Below are positions 22,438 to 34,004 of a DNA stretch of 64,000 nt, in pieces. Below the pieces are notes generated by a model that saw only the letters and a program-made list of their open reading frames with translations, did not search any database and was not told the DNA's origin. How positions within the stretch are numbered: the first letter of the stretch is position 1; every line of letters begins with the position of its first letter. Source of the DNA: Arion vulgaris (taxonomy: Eukaryota > Mollusca > Gastropoda > Stylommatophora > Arionidae); contig CM036759.1 in NCBI GenBank assembly GCA_020796225.1, positions 23,172,313 to 23,236,312 on the forward strand, written 5' to 3'. A program made the translations under genes and the position numbers.

Positions 22438-23925
22438 GTATAACTGAGTAGATTATGTTAATATAAAAGTGAGTTGTTAGTTTGTAAAACCTTACCAGCA
22501 GCCCTTCTATACAAATGCTAGTTCTGTTTGACAATTATGTACCCAACTGTGGTTGGAATGGATCCAGAATGATAATAACTAGACCTGAAGATAGAGAAAC
22601 GATATGTGCAACTTTATGACAACCATAGAAAGGCGCCAAGGGTGGCAGGGGAGGGAGGGATGCCCTTCCATAGAAAATGATAATCATCTACACTTTGTCA
22701 CATTCAAGAATATGGTACATGGTTTTTAAGCGCAACACATGCTGCGTCAAAAGAAAACACTTTATTACACTTGCGAAACAGGGTCGGCACTGCGTAAGCG
22801 ACAGTGCCAGAGCTCTCTCTACCTAGTGTACAGCTTCCTATCTTGATCGGACATGTGCGCATGTGCACAACAGCCGAACACAGCGTCGCTGGAACTGTGA
22901 AGTGCATATTTCCATAAAAGGTTTTTGTAATTTTCTTAATGAACTCAGATTTACTTACTTACATTAACCTTGAGAATAATGTAATATACAACTAAAACTC
23001 ATGTAGAATGTTATCGACAAAGTCGAGTGAAAATATGCGATGTTGCAGTTGCACAGTGCCTAAACACGAGCAGCCACTGAGTATAACACTACTATACACC
23101 ATTCTTTGTATCTGAAATGATGATTGTCCATCAATATTGTCATCCAGACCAGGGTATGCAGAAGTCGTTATAGATCTTGTACTTATTTATTGAATGGCTC
23201 TCCATTTAAATAGGTATGAAAAAAGTAGGTATCCCCCATTTTGTTAGCCCAACACAGTGGAATCAAACAATAGAACAAACACAGATGGAAAAGGAGACAG
23301 CGACACGGTAGTAGTGATGAAAATAGCAAAAATAAAATGCAGCAGAATGATAACGAAGTGGAAGAAAAGAAATTAGAAAGACATACATTCGCGGAAAGAT
23401 TCAAAGTCTTTGCTAGGAAATCCAAGAAGGAAGTGTATTAGAACTTGATAACTGGTGGACAGCGAAGATAGCATACATATGTTGTGACATCTAAATCGAA
23501 GCATGGACATTCGGGAGAGACGCAAACCAGTCCATCTCCAACATTTGGATCACGACATCGTTGATCCCATCACATATCGTGTGCCGATGGTCAATGAAAA
23601 AAAAATAGGAGCCTAACACAATATTTCCCAATATATCTCGTGGTATCAAACCGGGTTATTTTACTTATAAGGCATGAATGTAATGATATCGACTCATGGA
23701 AAAAAAGGTAGTGGCAACACAGAGAAAAGATATTGTATAATGGTGAAAGCTTGAGCAATAGAAGAACTGGAATGACACAAAGTTGTGTAGACCCACAAAG
23801 CCTACGCTAACCGAATGACATATAAGAGCGAGCAACTCTGACATTGTTCTTCATTAGCATTACCGATCCTACATTCCAACTATTTCTGCATTCCCTATTG
23901 TTTTACATATTTTAATGAGAATGTT
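22438..23925. other. No supported gene
   Basis: Unique sequence; short frames on both strands without family resemblance. Confidence 0.5.
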
Positions 23926-23929
23926 GATG

Positions 23930-24240
23930 TATCAATGCTTTTGACCATTAAAATGAAACAAGTTTCGAAGCAATTTAGAACACAACATGTGCCCTTGAAT
24001 GCTCACATACATCGCATCCAACCAAAGATTGCCCCACAATGTCAACTGTGTGACTATTCACAAGAAACTGTCGCAAAACATCTCTTTCAGTGTTCTGCAC
24101 TCAGTGACCTACGCCACAAGTACCTACCACCATATCCAGATGTTGAAAACACGCTCTATGCTAGCGTACCATAACTCAGACATACCTGTAAATTCATTGT
24201 CATTGCCTCAAGTCGAACGGCAAATGCTCAGATGATTGCT
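23930..24240 (+). pseudogene. Tail of an RNase H LINE
   Basis: [40 protein letters not shown] and [14 protein letters not shown] follow the LHRI...P-C-LC...HLF-C...LPP-PD--NTLY order of LINE tails. No upstream RT is seen. Confidence 0.7.
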
Positions 24241-24649
24241 GGATCGGAAAAGTATTTCAATAATATATTCTTTTCGTCTTGTTTTTTCCTACTAGATACA
24301 GCGTGTGTCGTGAAGCGTTGCAGAGAGAATGTAAGTACATTTTTATTTCCCACGAAAAGTGTGCATCTTGCGCTGGAGTGATGCTGCATTTATTTTGTCA
24401 TGAAGATCACAATCTCAGCTTCTTTGTTACATAGACAGCTTTTGTTCGTATATCTTTGCCGGGATAGTTAGTTCACCTTGGGTGACTCCTATCTGTTGGA
24501 ATATGTTTGATGTATTCTTCTCGTATTCTCTTGAGAAACATTTGATTGACAAATTTTAAAAACCATATCTGTTTGATATGAGTTTGTCGTTGGTTCATCT
24601 TTTATCTTAACTGAACATAAATAAGAACACCTAGGTCGCATTATATATA
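24241..24649. other. No supported feature
   Basis: Nothing beyond AT-rich sequence. Confidence 0.5.
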
Positions 24650-24657
24650 ATTACAGA

Positions 24658-27253
24658 CAGGGGCGGCTCGTTATTAAGGGCCAGTGGGGCCGGGCCCCAC
24701 CAAAAATATTGAGTAACCTGTACTTATTATTTTAGACATTATTTGTTCATAATTATTACTTTCAACGAGATACTGATTAGCTTTGAAAGTTGATATATAA
24801 CGCTAAAATATCATACACAGTCTGAAATTTGAAATTCATAATCTTTTACCCCTAATTAGTATACGCCCCTGATCATTAGGGACCAGTAAGAACCGTCCTA
24901 CCAAACAAAAAAGAATTAACGTGTACTTATTATTTTAGAAATTATTTTTCGTAATTATTACTTTAAACTTAACACTGATTAGCTTTTTGACAGTTGAATA
25001 TATAACACTAAAATATAAATATTACATCAGAATAATATAACAATCCTGTTATTTATATAATATCTCCTTATTAAAAAACATTATAATTACTGAAGCCTCT
25101 AATACTTCAAGCATTGTGTCGTGCACTATTTCTGGGGCTAGCTTACAAGTTTCTACATAAGATGTAACATTGCGACTTCTGACCTTTGATCGCTATTGCA
25201 ATGATACTTGCCAAAACAATGTCCTTTTCATTCAGCCGGAAGATATTTTCATTCTTACACGGCCAAACTACTTCCCAGATAAACGAGTACTCTAGCTCAA
25301 ATAGTCCGTTTAATTATCGATTGAATCCCCAATTTCATATAAAAATAGTATAAAATTATAGAAAATAATAGTACTAAATAACACACCACCTCCATATCTA
25401 GATTAGCTTTGTGGAATTGTCCCTTGCATTAATACATCTTGTCTACAGCAATAAATACCACATCATTCGTGACCTTGAGCTTGGTTCCCTGTACGTCCGC
25501 TTTCAGTGAACTTTGACCGGTCGATTGACGTCACTTGGTCTAGGTTAGCTATAATGCGTTTCAAATCTAGTGCCCACAAGCTTCTTCTAGTGTCTCAATA
25601 ACCCTTGCATGAAATACAATGTAATTTTGCATGTGGTGTTCGATTTTCAATGACATTATGAATATATAATTTAAAAGTATGTAAGTAGTGCAGGTTTACT
25701 GAAGAGGCAATTTTCTTTGATCTTTGACTACCTAATAATTATTTTGGTAGCACAAAATAGAATTTACAGAAATATAACAAAGTTAACACTTTTGATAAGT
25801 CATAGGTGTGTCCACATTTTTGGCGAGAAGGGAAATCATACAAAAAGAAATGACTTTACTTCAACTTGTACCTTCATTTCGATACAGTTGTCATGTTAAG
25901 AGGTCAGGATGATTGTGGTGGTCTTGAAAATGACCAGATCTGTACATTGATGACAATCTCATGCAAACATCTTTATTGCATCTTTTTTTACTAGACAACG
26001 TCGAAACTTTAGTCTTCTTGTGCCACTACATTGTGGTATGGTGTATTGTTTATTGTCAGACAAGAAGGCCTATCTAATGTCGAAAGTATAGTTTTCTCAA
26101 TCCACTCTCTAAATATGTGACCGTTCATTTCTGTGTGGCAGTCCTGATTATCGGTCGATTTCGAAACAAATAAGAGTTGAACATTGTTCAAAAGCCCATT
26201 TTGTCTACTGCTTGCATGTGCAATTATAAAAAGCTGTCCTTTGGCAATTGGTACTAATTTTTAATCGTTCCATCTGATGATTGCCATTCGTTTTCATTGG
26301 TATGGTGAGCATTAATCCATGTTCCGTCTAAATACACAATGTCATGGTTTTGTGAACGCATTTCTCTAACTTCACGCAAATATTTGCTTCTCATCACAAG
26401 TAGTTGCGGTTTCTAACAGATAGTGTTTCTTCCACCCGCATATTTTCTAAATGTGAAGCCTCTCTTCCTTGCCTCCTCCTAACAGCTCTCCATAATGTAA
26501 ATTTTGACACATCGATGTCGTTGTTCTTTCTAGGCCCCCATATTAATTTCCTTAATGCCACTGTTTATTTCAACTCAAACATTCTACACGATTTTCTTCG
26601 AATAAGCTCTCTATCAAAACTATCTACGACTTTCTTTCTACCTTGCGTACTTGGTTGCATTGCACATGTACTTGGATCCAGTCGATTTACTCCCAAAACG
26701 AACATTGCCGTCTGCTCAGAGTTAGAAATAAACCCACTCTTAGCTTCTCTACACAATATTGATACATCTTCATTGTGATGCTTTGCAGTGTCACAAAATT
26801 TACTCCTATACTCTTTGTAAAGATCCTACAATGTGCACACCTCTGAAAGGAATGAGGCTATTGAAATGACCTTCAAAAAAACCAAACGTAACTTGTCCGT
26901 TCAATTGTGAACACTTTTGGCCCACGGCTGACGGAGAGCGAACCCAGTAAACGCTGACTAAAACCGGACACTTTGCCGAAAAATAAGCACCAGTGCTCCA
27001 AATGGCGCTAAAGATGTGACGAAACACACACATGCTATGGCTGCATGAATAATATTTTCACATGAATATTATTTATGGGGAAATCTGGTACATCAGTCTA
27101 AGCGGTGATCGCGCGCTCGAGAGAGAAATAAAGAGAGAGAAATGGGTAATAACTTCCCGGAATAGACAAGAAATAGTAAATATTTCAAAAACCCCAATTT
27201 TCCCTAAATTTGTGCCGGCCCCCACCAAAAAAAATGACCACGAGCCGCCACTG
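24658..27253 (-). mobile_element. 2.6-kb DDE transposon, presumed parent of the CAGTGGCGG MITEs
   Basis: Left end CAGGGGCGGCTCGT and right end ACGAGCCGCCACTG form 14-bp inverted repeats (one mismatch). Flanks ATTACAGA (24650-24657) and ATTACCGA (27254-27261) make an 8-bp duplication with one difference. The subterminal bases match the MITEs at 3173 and 17061 at both ends. It contains a decayed DDE transposase on the minus strand and a second, diverged copy of its own left end at about 24869-25040. A related internal piece is at 37370-37570. Confidence 0.85.
26009..26780 (-). pseudogene. Decayed DDE_3/IS630-Tc1-like transposase
   Basis: Minus-strand frames in order: KVVDSFDRELIRRK (26600s), NDIDVSKFTLWRAVRRRQ, then HDIVYLDGTWINAHHTNENE at about 26300 (first catalytic Asp in VYLD), then MNGHIFREWIEKTILSTL and INNTPYHNVVAQED at 26009-26130. 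The last block corresponds to the family's DNA-YHN motif, and its catalytic Asp reads as Asn here. Stops and frameshifts separate the blocks. The superfamily is assigned from remembered motifs. Confidence 0.8.
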
Positions 27254-27261
27254 ATTACCGA

Positions 27262-28329
27262 GCTAGCACAGACTACACCCGAAGATAGTTTTCACCGCCA
27301 TCTTGACGTCTGATTTCTCACCGCCATCTTGAATTCTTGATAGCGGAAATTACAGTGTTGGAGACATCGAGTTCGTTATTTTTTCAACATTTTTAGCGAC
27401 TACCAAACCAACCATCGTTGTTTTCTATTTTTAGTTAATAGACATAATCACAGAAACTACAAATATCTCCTAGTCGTAAACCTATTCTGTAACCATTCGC
27501 TGTCCAATTAGAATTAGCTTCAATGCATCGTATATCATTTTGTTAATGTGATTCTTCTAGAATATACGCAGTTGTTCTGTCTGTTCTATATTCGGCACGT
27601 TAATACCTTGACCTGTTTGTATTTCGTCTAAGATATAGTATCCTGCTCACGCATTGTTTAGCAACTAAATCTTCTATCGATAGAATTATGTTCCCAAAGC
27701 AGCATATAATCTGTCTCAGTTGACTGGATGAAATATGTGCATGTCTGGCTTACATTTATTTTGTAAGAAATCTGTTTCATTAAGTGACATTAGTAATCTA
27801 TTATTTAAGAACTATTTATATGTTTGAAACTATTGCTGATTTTCTACGGGTTAAAGTTAAACGATAATACTTTACTGCTTCGAACAAAATATATATATTT
27901 TATTTGAAGAGACAAGACGAAGGATTGTCTTCATTATTCAACAATTTCCCCACGCATATTGTTCGGTCAATCTACGTACAAATAGTAGTCACCTGCCGAG
28001 GATATTGCACGAACTCCGTAGCTCCAGCAATAATTGTAAGGGATCTCCGGAAATTATCTGCAAAATGATTTGCAAACGGATACAAGATTTAACAAGAAAC
28101 ATAGTTTTCAACATTAATAGCGTGTAAATGTCTTCTCATCATTTAGAAGACAGAATTTATGTCTTTATGGTGTGAATATGCAGACGAAAATGTCGTATTT
28201 CATGAAAAGAAAACAGACCAATACAAATGTTTGGGAGGAAAAACGAGTAATGAATAAAAAATTACCACAGGAAATTAAAATGAAAGAAACTATTTCGAGC
28301 ACATAAAAACGATATCACACACTGATCAA
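27262..28329. other. No gene; SINE fragment at 27995-28060
   Basis: GCACGAACTCCGTAGCTCCA then GGGATCTCCGG (27999-28050) matches the repeats at 53790 and 62360. The remainder is unassigned. Confidence 0.5.
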
Positions 28330-28502
28330 AATCTTTTTAGAGGTGACAATTGAAGGAAGACGAGCAAGAGCACGACCGAGACACAAGTTGGGGGGCTGAC
28401 CAAATTAAAGCCTGGCAGAGTGCAACGTGAAGGTAAGAGGTATCGAAGATCCATTGCAGCCAATATTCGATGAGGGCACGGCACCTAATGATGATGAAAT
28501 TA
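28330..28502 (+). pseudogene. RTE-like LINE 3' end
   Basis: GGAAGACGAGCAAGAGCACG (basic GRR-RARPR box) runs to GGCACCTAATGATGATGAAA, the same 3' terminus as 14950-14970. Confidence 0.6.
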
Positions 28503-28954
28503 TATTCCTAACAAAATTAACAGCTGAACAAGTACAGAGAATATCTTACTCCGCTTCACGTAGAATATTCTTTCAATTTCCCCTGTATGTGCTTATTCCT
28601 CCAACCTACAGCCTAATAATGATGGTGAGTTTTCATTTCTTTTAACAAGCACGAGCGTTCACACACATAAATTATGTAAAGTTACAAAATACAGGAGAGT
28701 GTGAACACCTTTTCTTTAAATATATATTTTTGTAACCGTTATGGAAGACGCATGAGCGAAGATTATATATAATCTATTCAAGTATGCTATTGTGATAATT
28801 CGTTGATATTATGACACTCATGCAAAAGGTATTTGACATTTTTTTAACAGATATGCGAGTTTTCTCTGGCGCATAACTTTTGAGTCCGGGTCACAAGGCA
28901 TTCAATTGATTTTTCCTGTAAGTCTTACTGTCACGTGCTCACCAGAAAGAGTTT

Positions 28955-29075
28955 GATTGGACCATCATCACTGCACTTAGGATCGATAATGACCGTTTGT
29001 GCACCGATTAGGTTTTACACATGAAGATCTCAGTGGTAGTGCACAAACACTGTGGCATCGGCGAAAGTCTTCGAT
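28955..29075 (+). mobile_element. SINE copy (GTGCACGAACTCCGTAGC family)
   Basis: TGGACCATCATCACTGCACT, ATGAAGATCTCAGTGG and GTGCACAAACACTGTGGCAT are in family order. Confidence 0.65.
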
Positions 29076-29184
29076 GTAATTTTTGAATGTGCGCAAAATT
29101 TGTAGCAAATTTTGGTCTCATTTGGTATCAATAATTTGTGTCATACAGTCTGCAGCTTTCTGGACTATTATCTATTTTCATATG

Positions 29185-29412
29185 TTGGGTCGACCGAGTG
29201 GTTACGGGGCCCAAATTTGGGGTGTAAAGAATAGAACCACTGATATCTGCAACGCATGTCGTAAGAGGCAGCTAAGGAGGTTTGGCTGAAATCGGATGCA
29301 TGTGTCCTAAACGTGTAGAAGTCTATGCGTTTAGGAGCCTACCAAACCAATGTGCAACGTATAACATTCTTGGCAAAGATCAAACATATCACAAAGAGTG
29401 ATTAAAATTAGC
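29185..29412 (+). mobile_element. SINE copy (GGTTACGGGGCCC subfamily)
   Basis: CGAGTGGTTACGGGGCCCAA, GGTGTAAAGAATAGAACCAC, CATGTCGTAAGAGGCAG, GAAATCGGATGCATGTGTCC, CTATGCGTTTAGGAGCCTAC. The same order is seen at 38552-38812. Confidence 0.8.
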
Positions 29413-29574
29413 CCACAGAGAAGAGATAATAATAGACGTATTAATACGTCTTTAGCAGTGAATGGGGAAAACGTATATATACGTCCTTAACAGCTAAAGG
29501 GTTAATGGTTCGGTGACATAAGCAGATTACCAACAGACAGTGCATCTCAAAATGCAATGCTACTCCGATACAGT

Positions 29575-29830
29575 GATTTCTTCTTATAACGCTCCATATT
29601 GATCGTTTGATAAACCACTCTGTTATTTGTATGTGATCTGAGCCTAAGAGCGATTGTACGCTGTGCCAGTTATGCGACCACAAGTAGGCCAGCACATCCG
29701 ATTTCTGAGACGCTTCTTATTTACTAGGGTAGCTTCCCTAGGCCCATATCTCAGTTGCCTCTTACGACATGCCTTGTAGGTCGCAGTGTTACTATTATTT
29801 GCTCCCCTTGCCAGCCCCGGCAAGACACGG
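29575..29830 (-). mobile_element. SINE copy whose head runs into the 48-bp array
   Basis: Minus-strand order is as at 9102-9335; the 5' head (CCGTGTCTTGCCGGGGCTGG) is the start of the repeated unit at 29813. Confidence 0.8.
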
Positions 29831-30868
29831 GCAGACAGTTGATTCGAAGTAAATGTTGTCAGCCCCGGCAAGACACGGGCAGACAGTTGATTCGAAGTAA
29901 ATGTTGTCAGCCCCGGCAAGACACGGGCGGACAGTTGATTCGAAGTAAATGTTGTCAGCCCCGGCAAGACACGGGCAGACAGTTGATTCGAAGTAAATGT
30001 TGTCAGCCCCGGCAAGACACGGGCGGACAGTTGATTCGAAGTAAATGTTGTCAGCCCCGGCAAGACACGGGCGGACAGTTGATTCGAAGTAAATGTTGTC
30101 AGCCCCGGCAAGACACGGGCAGACAGTTGATTCGAAGTAAATGTTGTCAGCCCCGGCAAGACACGGGCGGACAGTTGATTCGAAGTAAATGTTGTCAGCC
30201 CCGGCAAGACACGGGCGGACAGTTGATTCGAAGTAAATGTTGTCAGCCCCGGCAAGACACGGGCGGACAGTTGATTCGAAGTAAATGTTGTCAGCCCCGG
30301 CAAGACACGGGCGGACAGTTGATTCGAAGTAAATGTTGTCAGCCCCGGCAAGACACGGGCGGACAGTTGATTCGAAGTAAATGTTGTCAGCCCCGGCAAG
30401 ACACGGGCAGACAGTTGATTCGAAGTAAATGTTGTCAGCCCCGGCAAGACACGGGCAGACAGTTGATTCGAAGTAAATGTTGTCAGCCCCGGCAAGACAC
30501 GGGCAGACAGTTGATTCGAAGTAAATGTTGTCAGCCCCGGCAAGACACGGGCAGACAGTTGATTCGAAGTAAATGTTGTCAGCCCCGGCAAGACACGGGC
30601 GGACAGTTGATTCGAAGTAAATGTTGTCAGCCCCGGCAAGACACGGGCGGACAGTTGATTCGAAGTAAATGTTGTCAGCCCCGGCAAGACACGGGCAGAC
30701 AGTTGATTCGAAGTAAATGTTGTCAGCCCCGGCAAGACACGGGCAGACAGTTGATTCGAAGTAAATGTTGCTAGCCCCGGCAAGACACGGGCAGACAGTT
30801 GATTCGAAGTAAATGTTGTCAGCCCCGGCAAGACACGGGCGGACAGTTGATTCGAAGTAAATGTTGTC
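29813..30868. repeat. 48-bp minisatellite, 22 near-identical copies
   Basis: The unit is AGCCCCGGCAAGACACGGGC, then RGACAGTTGATTCGAAGTAA, then ATGTTGTC. Length is exactly 22 x 48. One A/G position varies between copies, and one copy has CTAG at its start (about 30771). Because 48 is divisible by 3, long frames (339, 358 and 434 residues) stay open on both strands; these are artefacts. Confidence 0.98.
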
Positions 30869-30984
30869 CACGCAAAAGGTGAATCATATAATAACAGGAA
30901 GTGAAAAATATTATTTATGAAGCGCACACAAAAACCCGTTCTAGACATCTCTTTTTACTGATGTGATGAACAACAGGATTCGAG

Positions 30985-31325
30985 AAAAGAAGAGACTTGG
31001 TACATGTTTGGTTGAGAACCATCAAGAAGAGACTTGGTACATGTTTGGTTGAGAACCATCAAGAAGAGACTTGGTACATGTTTGGTTGAAAACCATCAAG
31101 AAGAGACTTGGTACATGTTTGGTTGAGAACCATTAAGAAGAGACTTGGTACATGTTTGGTTGAGAACCATCAAGAAGAGACTTGGTACATGTTTGGTTGA
31201 GAACCATTAAGAAGAGACTTGGTACATGTTTGGTTGAGAACCATCAAGAAGAGACTTGGTACATGTTTGGTTGAGAACCATCAAGAAGAGACTTGGTACA
31301 TGTTTGGTTGAGAACCATCAAGAAG
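30985..31325. repeat. 37-bp minisatellite, about 9 copies
   Basis: The unit is AAGAAGAGACTTGGTACATG followed by TTTGGTTGAGAACCATC; C/T variation at the last positions. Confidence 0.96.
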
Positions 31326-31409
31326 CGAAAGACATTCAAGACACGATGACGACAGAAATATAACTGGGAACAAAGCGCCAAGAGATATGCAAAGAATGGA
31401 CCACTATGA

Positions 31410-31411
31410 CC

Positions 31412-31444
<33 letters not shown>

Positions 31445-31447
31445 TAG
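31410..31447. repeat. (GA)n microsatellite
   Basis: GAGAGAGAGAGAGAGAGG run with one G interruption. Confidence 0.9.
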
Positions 31448-32242
31448 AAACAAACAGAAATGTGAACTTGATAACACAATTCTATTTGCACTATCTTAAA
31501 TCTTGCTCAAGTTTAACAATGCCCCAAGCACCAGTAAAGCATACGATTTGAATTAGTTTTCCCTCTCTCTATATATATATTTACTTTCGTGACTAGGGTT
31601 AAGACCCTTCGCTTCATGTGGTTCGAATTACCTTGAATTATGTTCTCAATATTCTAATTTAAACGTACTTCATTCTTTTCTCTCATTCGCTAACTCTTTA
31701 TTAATTGTGTGTAAACAGAGATTCTCACGATATTTCTTCTACATTATTTTATTGATCTTGAAAGCTCAGTTATTGATTATTCCTGCTCACCATTATCTTT
31801 TTGTCATTGCTTCGCCAATACTCTCTGAAAATACATTAGATACGAAGTTCCTGCATTGTAATATATATCAGTTGTTCACAGTCCACTTGTCCTGTATCTC
31901 GTTTGACTGCAGTCGCCTTTGCTAGCGCATCTGTGTGTCGTCTGCTCAGAATCCATAATTTCTACCAACAACATGTCCTCGTAAAGTTGCCAAGTAGTGG
32001 TCAATGAAGCATTATGATCGTCCTCGACATTATCAAATAACAGAGAGCGGTCACCCTGCTTCTAGATTTAGGTCAGCAGTCTGCTAACCCTGTCTGACAA
32101 TTCTGCACTACGTATCTCTAGAGTGACCGACCCCAATGGTGGGTCACCAGGTTACTAACATTTCTGCACTGTGTCAGCAGGCTACTGACCGTGTATCTGT
32201 CACTAATTTAGCTTACTACCCTGGTCAAATTTAAATAATATA
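31448..32242. other. No gene; degenerate CTGACC-type duplications at 32040-32220
   Basis: Loosely repeated motifs such as GGTCAGCAGTCTGCTAACCC and TCAGCAGGCTACTGACCGTG suggest an old short tandem array. Confidence 0.4.
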
Positions 32243-33300
32243 CACCATCATCATTATTAGGCGTCATGTCGGCTGGCGTAGGCGATCATGTATCTCCACA
32301 AATATCTGTTCCTGGTGTTTAGTTAGTTAGTCTTTCCTCTTGGGCCTGTGGGCGGCGCATAGGGCAGAGTTCTCCATGTCTCGCGGTTCGTTGCTATCTG
32401 TTTTAGGTCTTTAATGTTTACTAGGCCCATCGTTGAGCCTTCTCTGGTGATGGTTCTACGCAGAGTCTCTCTTGGTCTTCCTCGTTTTCTTTTTCCTCTG
32501 GTGTCCATATGAGGGATTGGTAAGGAGTCTTCTCTCATCCATTCTAAGTGTGTGGCCGATGTAGTTCCAGCGGCGCTTTCTTATAAAATTTGATACATTT
32601 TCTTGCTTGGTCTCTTGTCTTATTTGTGTATTGGGTCTGAAATCTGACCATTTGAGGTTCAATATTCTTCTAAGACATTTATTCTCAAAGTTATCTAATT
32701 TTCTTTCTAGAGCTTTTGTTGCTTTCCAACTCTCGCATCCATAAGTTAATACTGGAATCACACAAGAGTTAAAGATCTTTAATTTTAAGTGCTTGCTGAG
32801 TGAATTGGACTTCCATATATTTGACAATTTGTTAAAAGCACTTGATGCCAATGCGATTCTGTGTGGAATTTCTGGCGCTGTATCCCCTGTAGATGTCATC
32901 ATACTCCCTAGGTATGTAAAACTTTTGACTTTTCAAGAGTGTAGTTTTTAGTTGAATATTTTCTGGACTGCTGGTAAGGTCAACAATTTTTGTTTTTGTG
33001 GTGTTTGCTATAATCTTATATGTTGCCACTCTTCTGTGGCATGAAATCACGCTGTACAAAATTGTCTCTCTCTGTCTTCCTTCCCCTCTATTTTATTGGT
33101 TGTCACAATGTGTCCTAAACCTCTCCTTCTCATTACATATCCGAAAAATGATGATTGCCTCTTTCTTATATTGATAATAAGTTTTTTTCCCTGTCTTGGC
33201 CTCATTCAACACCTCCACATTCTTCATTGTATCAGTCCATGGGATTCTCATCATTCTTCTGTAAAACCACATCTCTGTTGCCTCCATAGATTTTACTATC
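32243..33300 (-). pseudogene. RTE-like LINE fragment interrupted by another LINE
   Basis: The 3' end (32243-32320: ACGCCAGCCGACATGACG on the minus strand, then ATCATC) and the coding part (33056-33300: MWFYRRMMRIPWTDTMKNVE, EVLNEAKTGKKTY) belong to one copy, by comparison with 2115-2490. The intervening 32323-33055 is a different LINE. Confidence 0.75.
32323..33055 (-). pseudogene. LINE C-terminal half inserted in the RTE copy, (CTAA)n tail
   Basis: Minus strand: KTKIVDLTSSPENIQLKTT, YLGSMMTSTGD-type segment, LTYGCESWKATKALERKLDN, FENKCLRRILNLKWSDFRPN, RRWNYIGHTLRMDERRL, then after a frame change GKRKRGRPRETLRRTITREG and TNRETW. It ends in CTAACTAACTAAA. Confidence 0.9.
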
Positions 33301-33339
33301 TGTTTGTAAACATATCATAAACACACACCATATGAATCA

Positions 33340-33990
33340 ATTAAGTGCCGTGCCTGACGCGTAGGCGATCATGTCTCTCCACAACTCTCTTTGCTTGGTG
33401 CATATAATCAGTTCTGACGTCGATATTTTGTCGAACCATGATGTAAAGGCATCCAACATCTTCTCCTCTGTCTTCCACGATCTCTCCTTCCCTGAATTTT
33501 ACCTGGAGTCACCAAACGTTCTAAACCTTCTCTTCGCATTATATGTCCGAATAACCTTGATTGTCGGATTCTTATTTTTTTTATAAGGTTTCTTTGTGTG
33601 CAGACCTGATTTAAAACCTCCACATTTCTTTTCTTTGCTGTCCTTGGGATTTTCAGCATTCTTCAAATGATCATATTGATTGTTTGTTCATGATTCGCTG
33701 CCATACATAAGTATTGGTTCAATATAGCATTGGAGTACTCGTTTTCGCAATGTCATTGGTAGTGAATTCACGCATAGTGTGTTCTTCATTTTCATAAAAG
33801 CTGCTTTCGTTTGAGCTATTCTACTCCTAATCTCTGTTGTACATCTTCCATCTGATGTTAGGAATGTTCCCAGATACTTGAATCGATTGACTTGTTTCAG
33901 TGTTGTGTTATTTATTTTGATATTACATGTTGGTGTTTCCTGTTACACACCATTATACACTCTTAATTTGTCGACATGCTTCCTATTACG
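33340..33990 (-). pseudogene. Second RTE-like LINE fragment
   Basis: MLKIPRTAKKRNVEVLNQVC, IRIRQSRLFGHIMRREGLER and QGRRDRGRQRRRC on the minus strand, with more decayed RT thumb sequence up to about 33950. It is adjacent to the previous RTE copy, in the same orientation. Confidence 0.75.
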
Positions 33991-34004
33991 CACATGGAAT
34001 TATA

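Noticed and set aside
26404..26778. Plus-strand 124-residue frame.
   Set aside because: Antisense shadow of the decayed DDE transposase, whose motifs read on the minus strand.
29813..30868. CRISPR-like array.
   Set aside because: Units are contiguous with no spacers, and the genome is animal; it is a minisatellite. The same holds for the 37-, 38-, 41-, 62- and 68-bp arrays.
29644..30948. Open frames of 434, 358 and 339 residues on both strands.
   Set aside because: They only trace the 48-bp tandem array, whose period is a multiple of 3; no start context, splice sites or homology.
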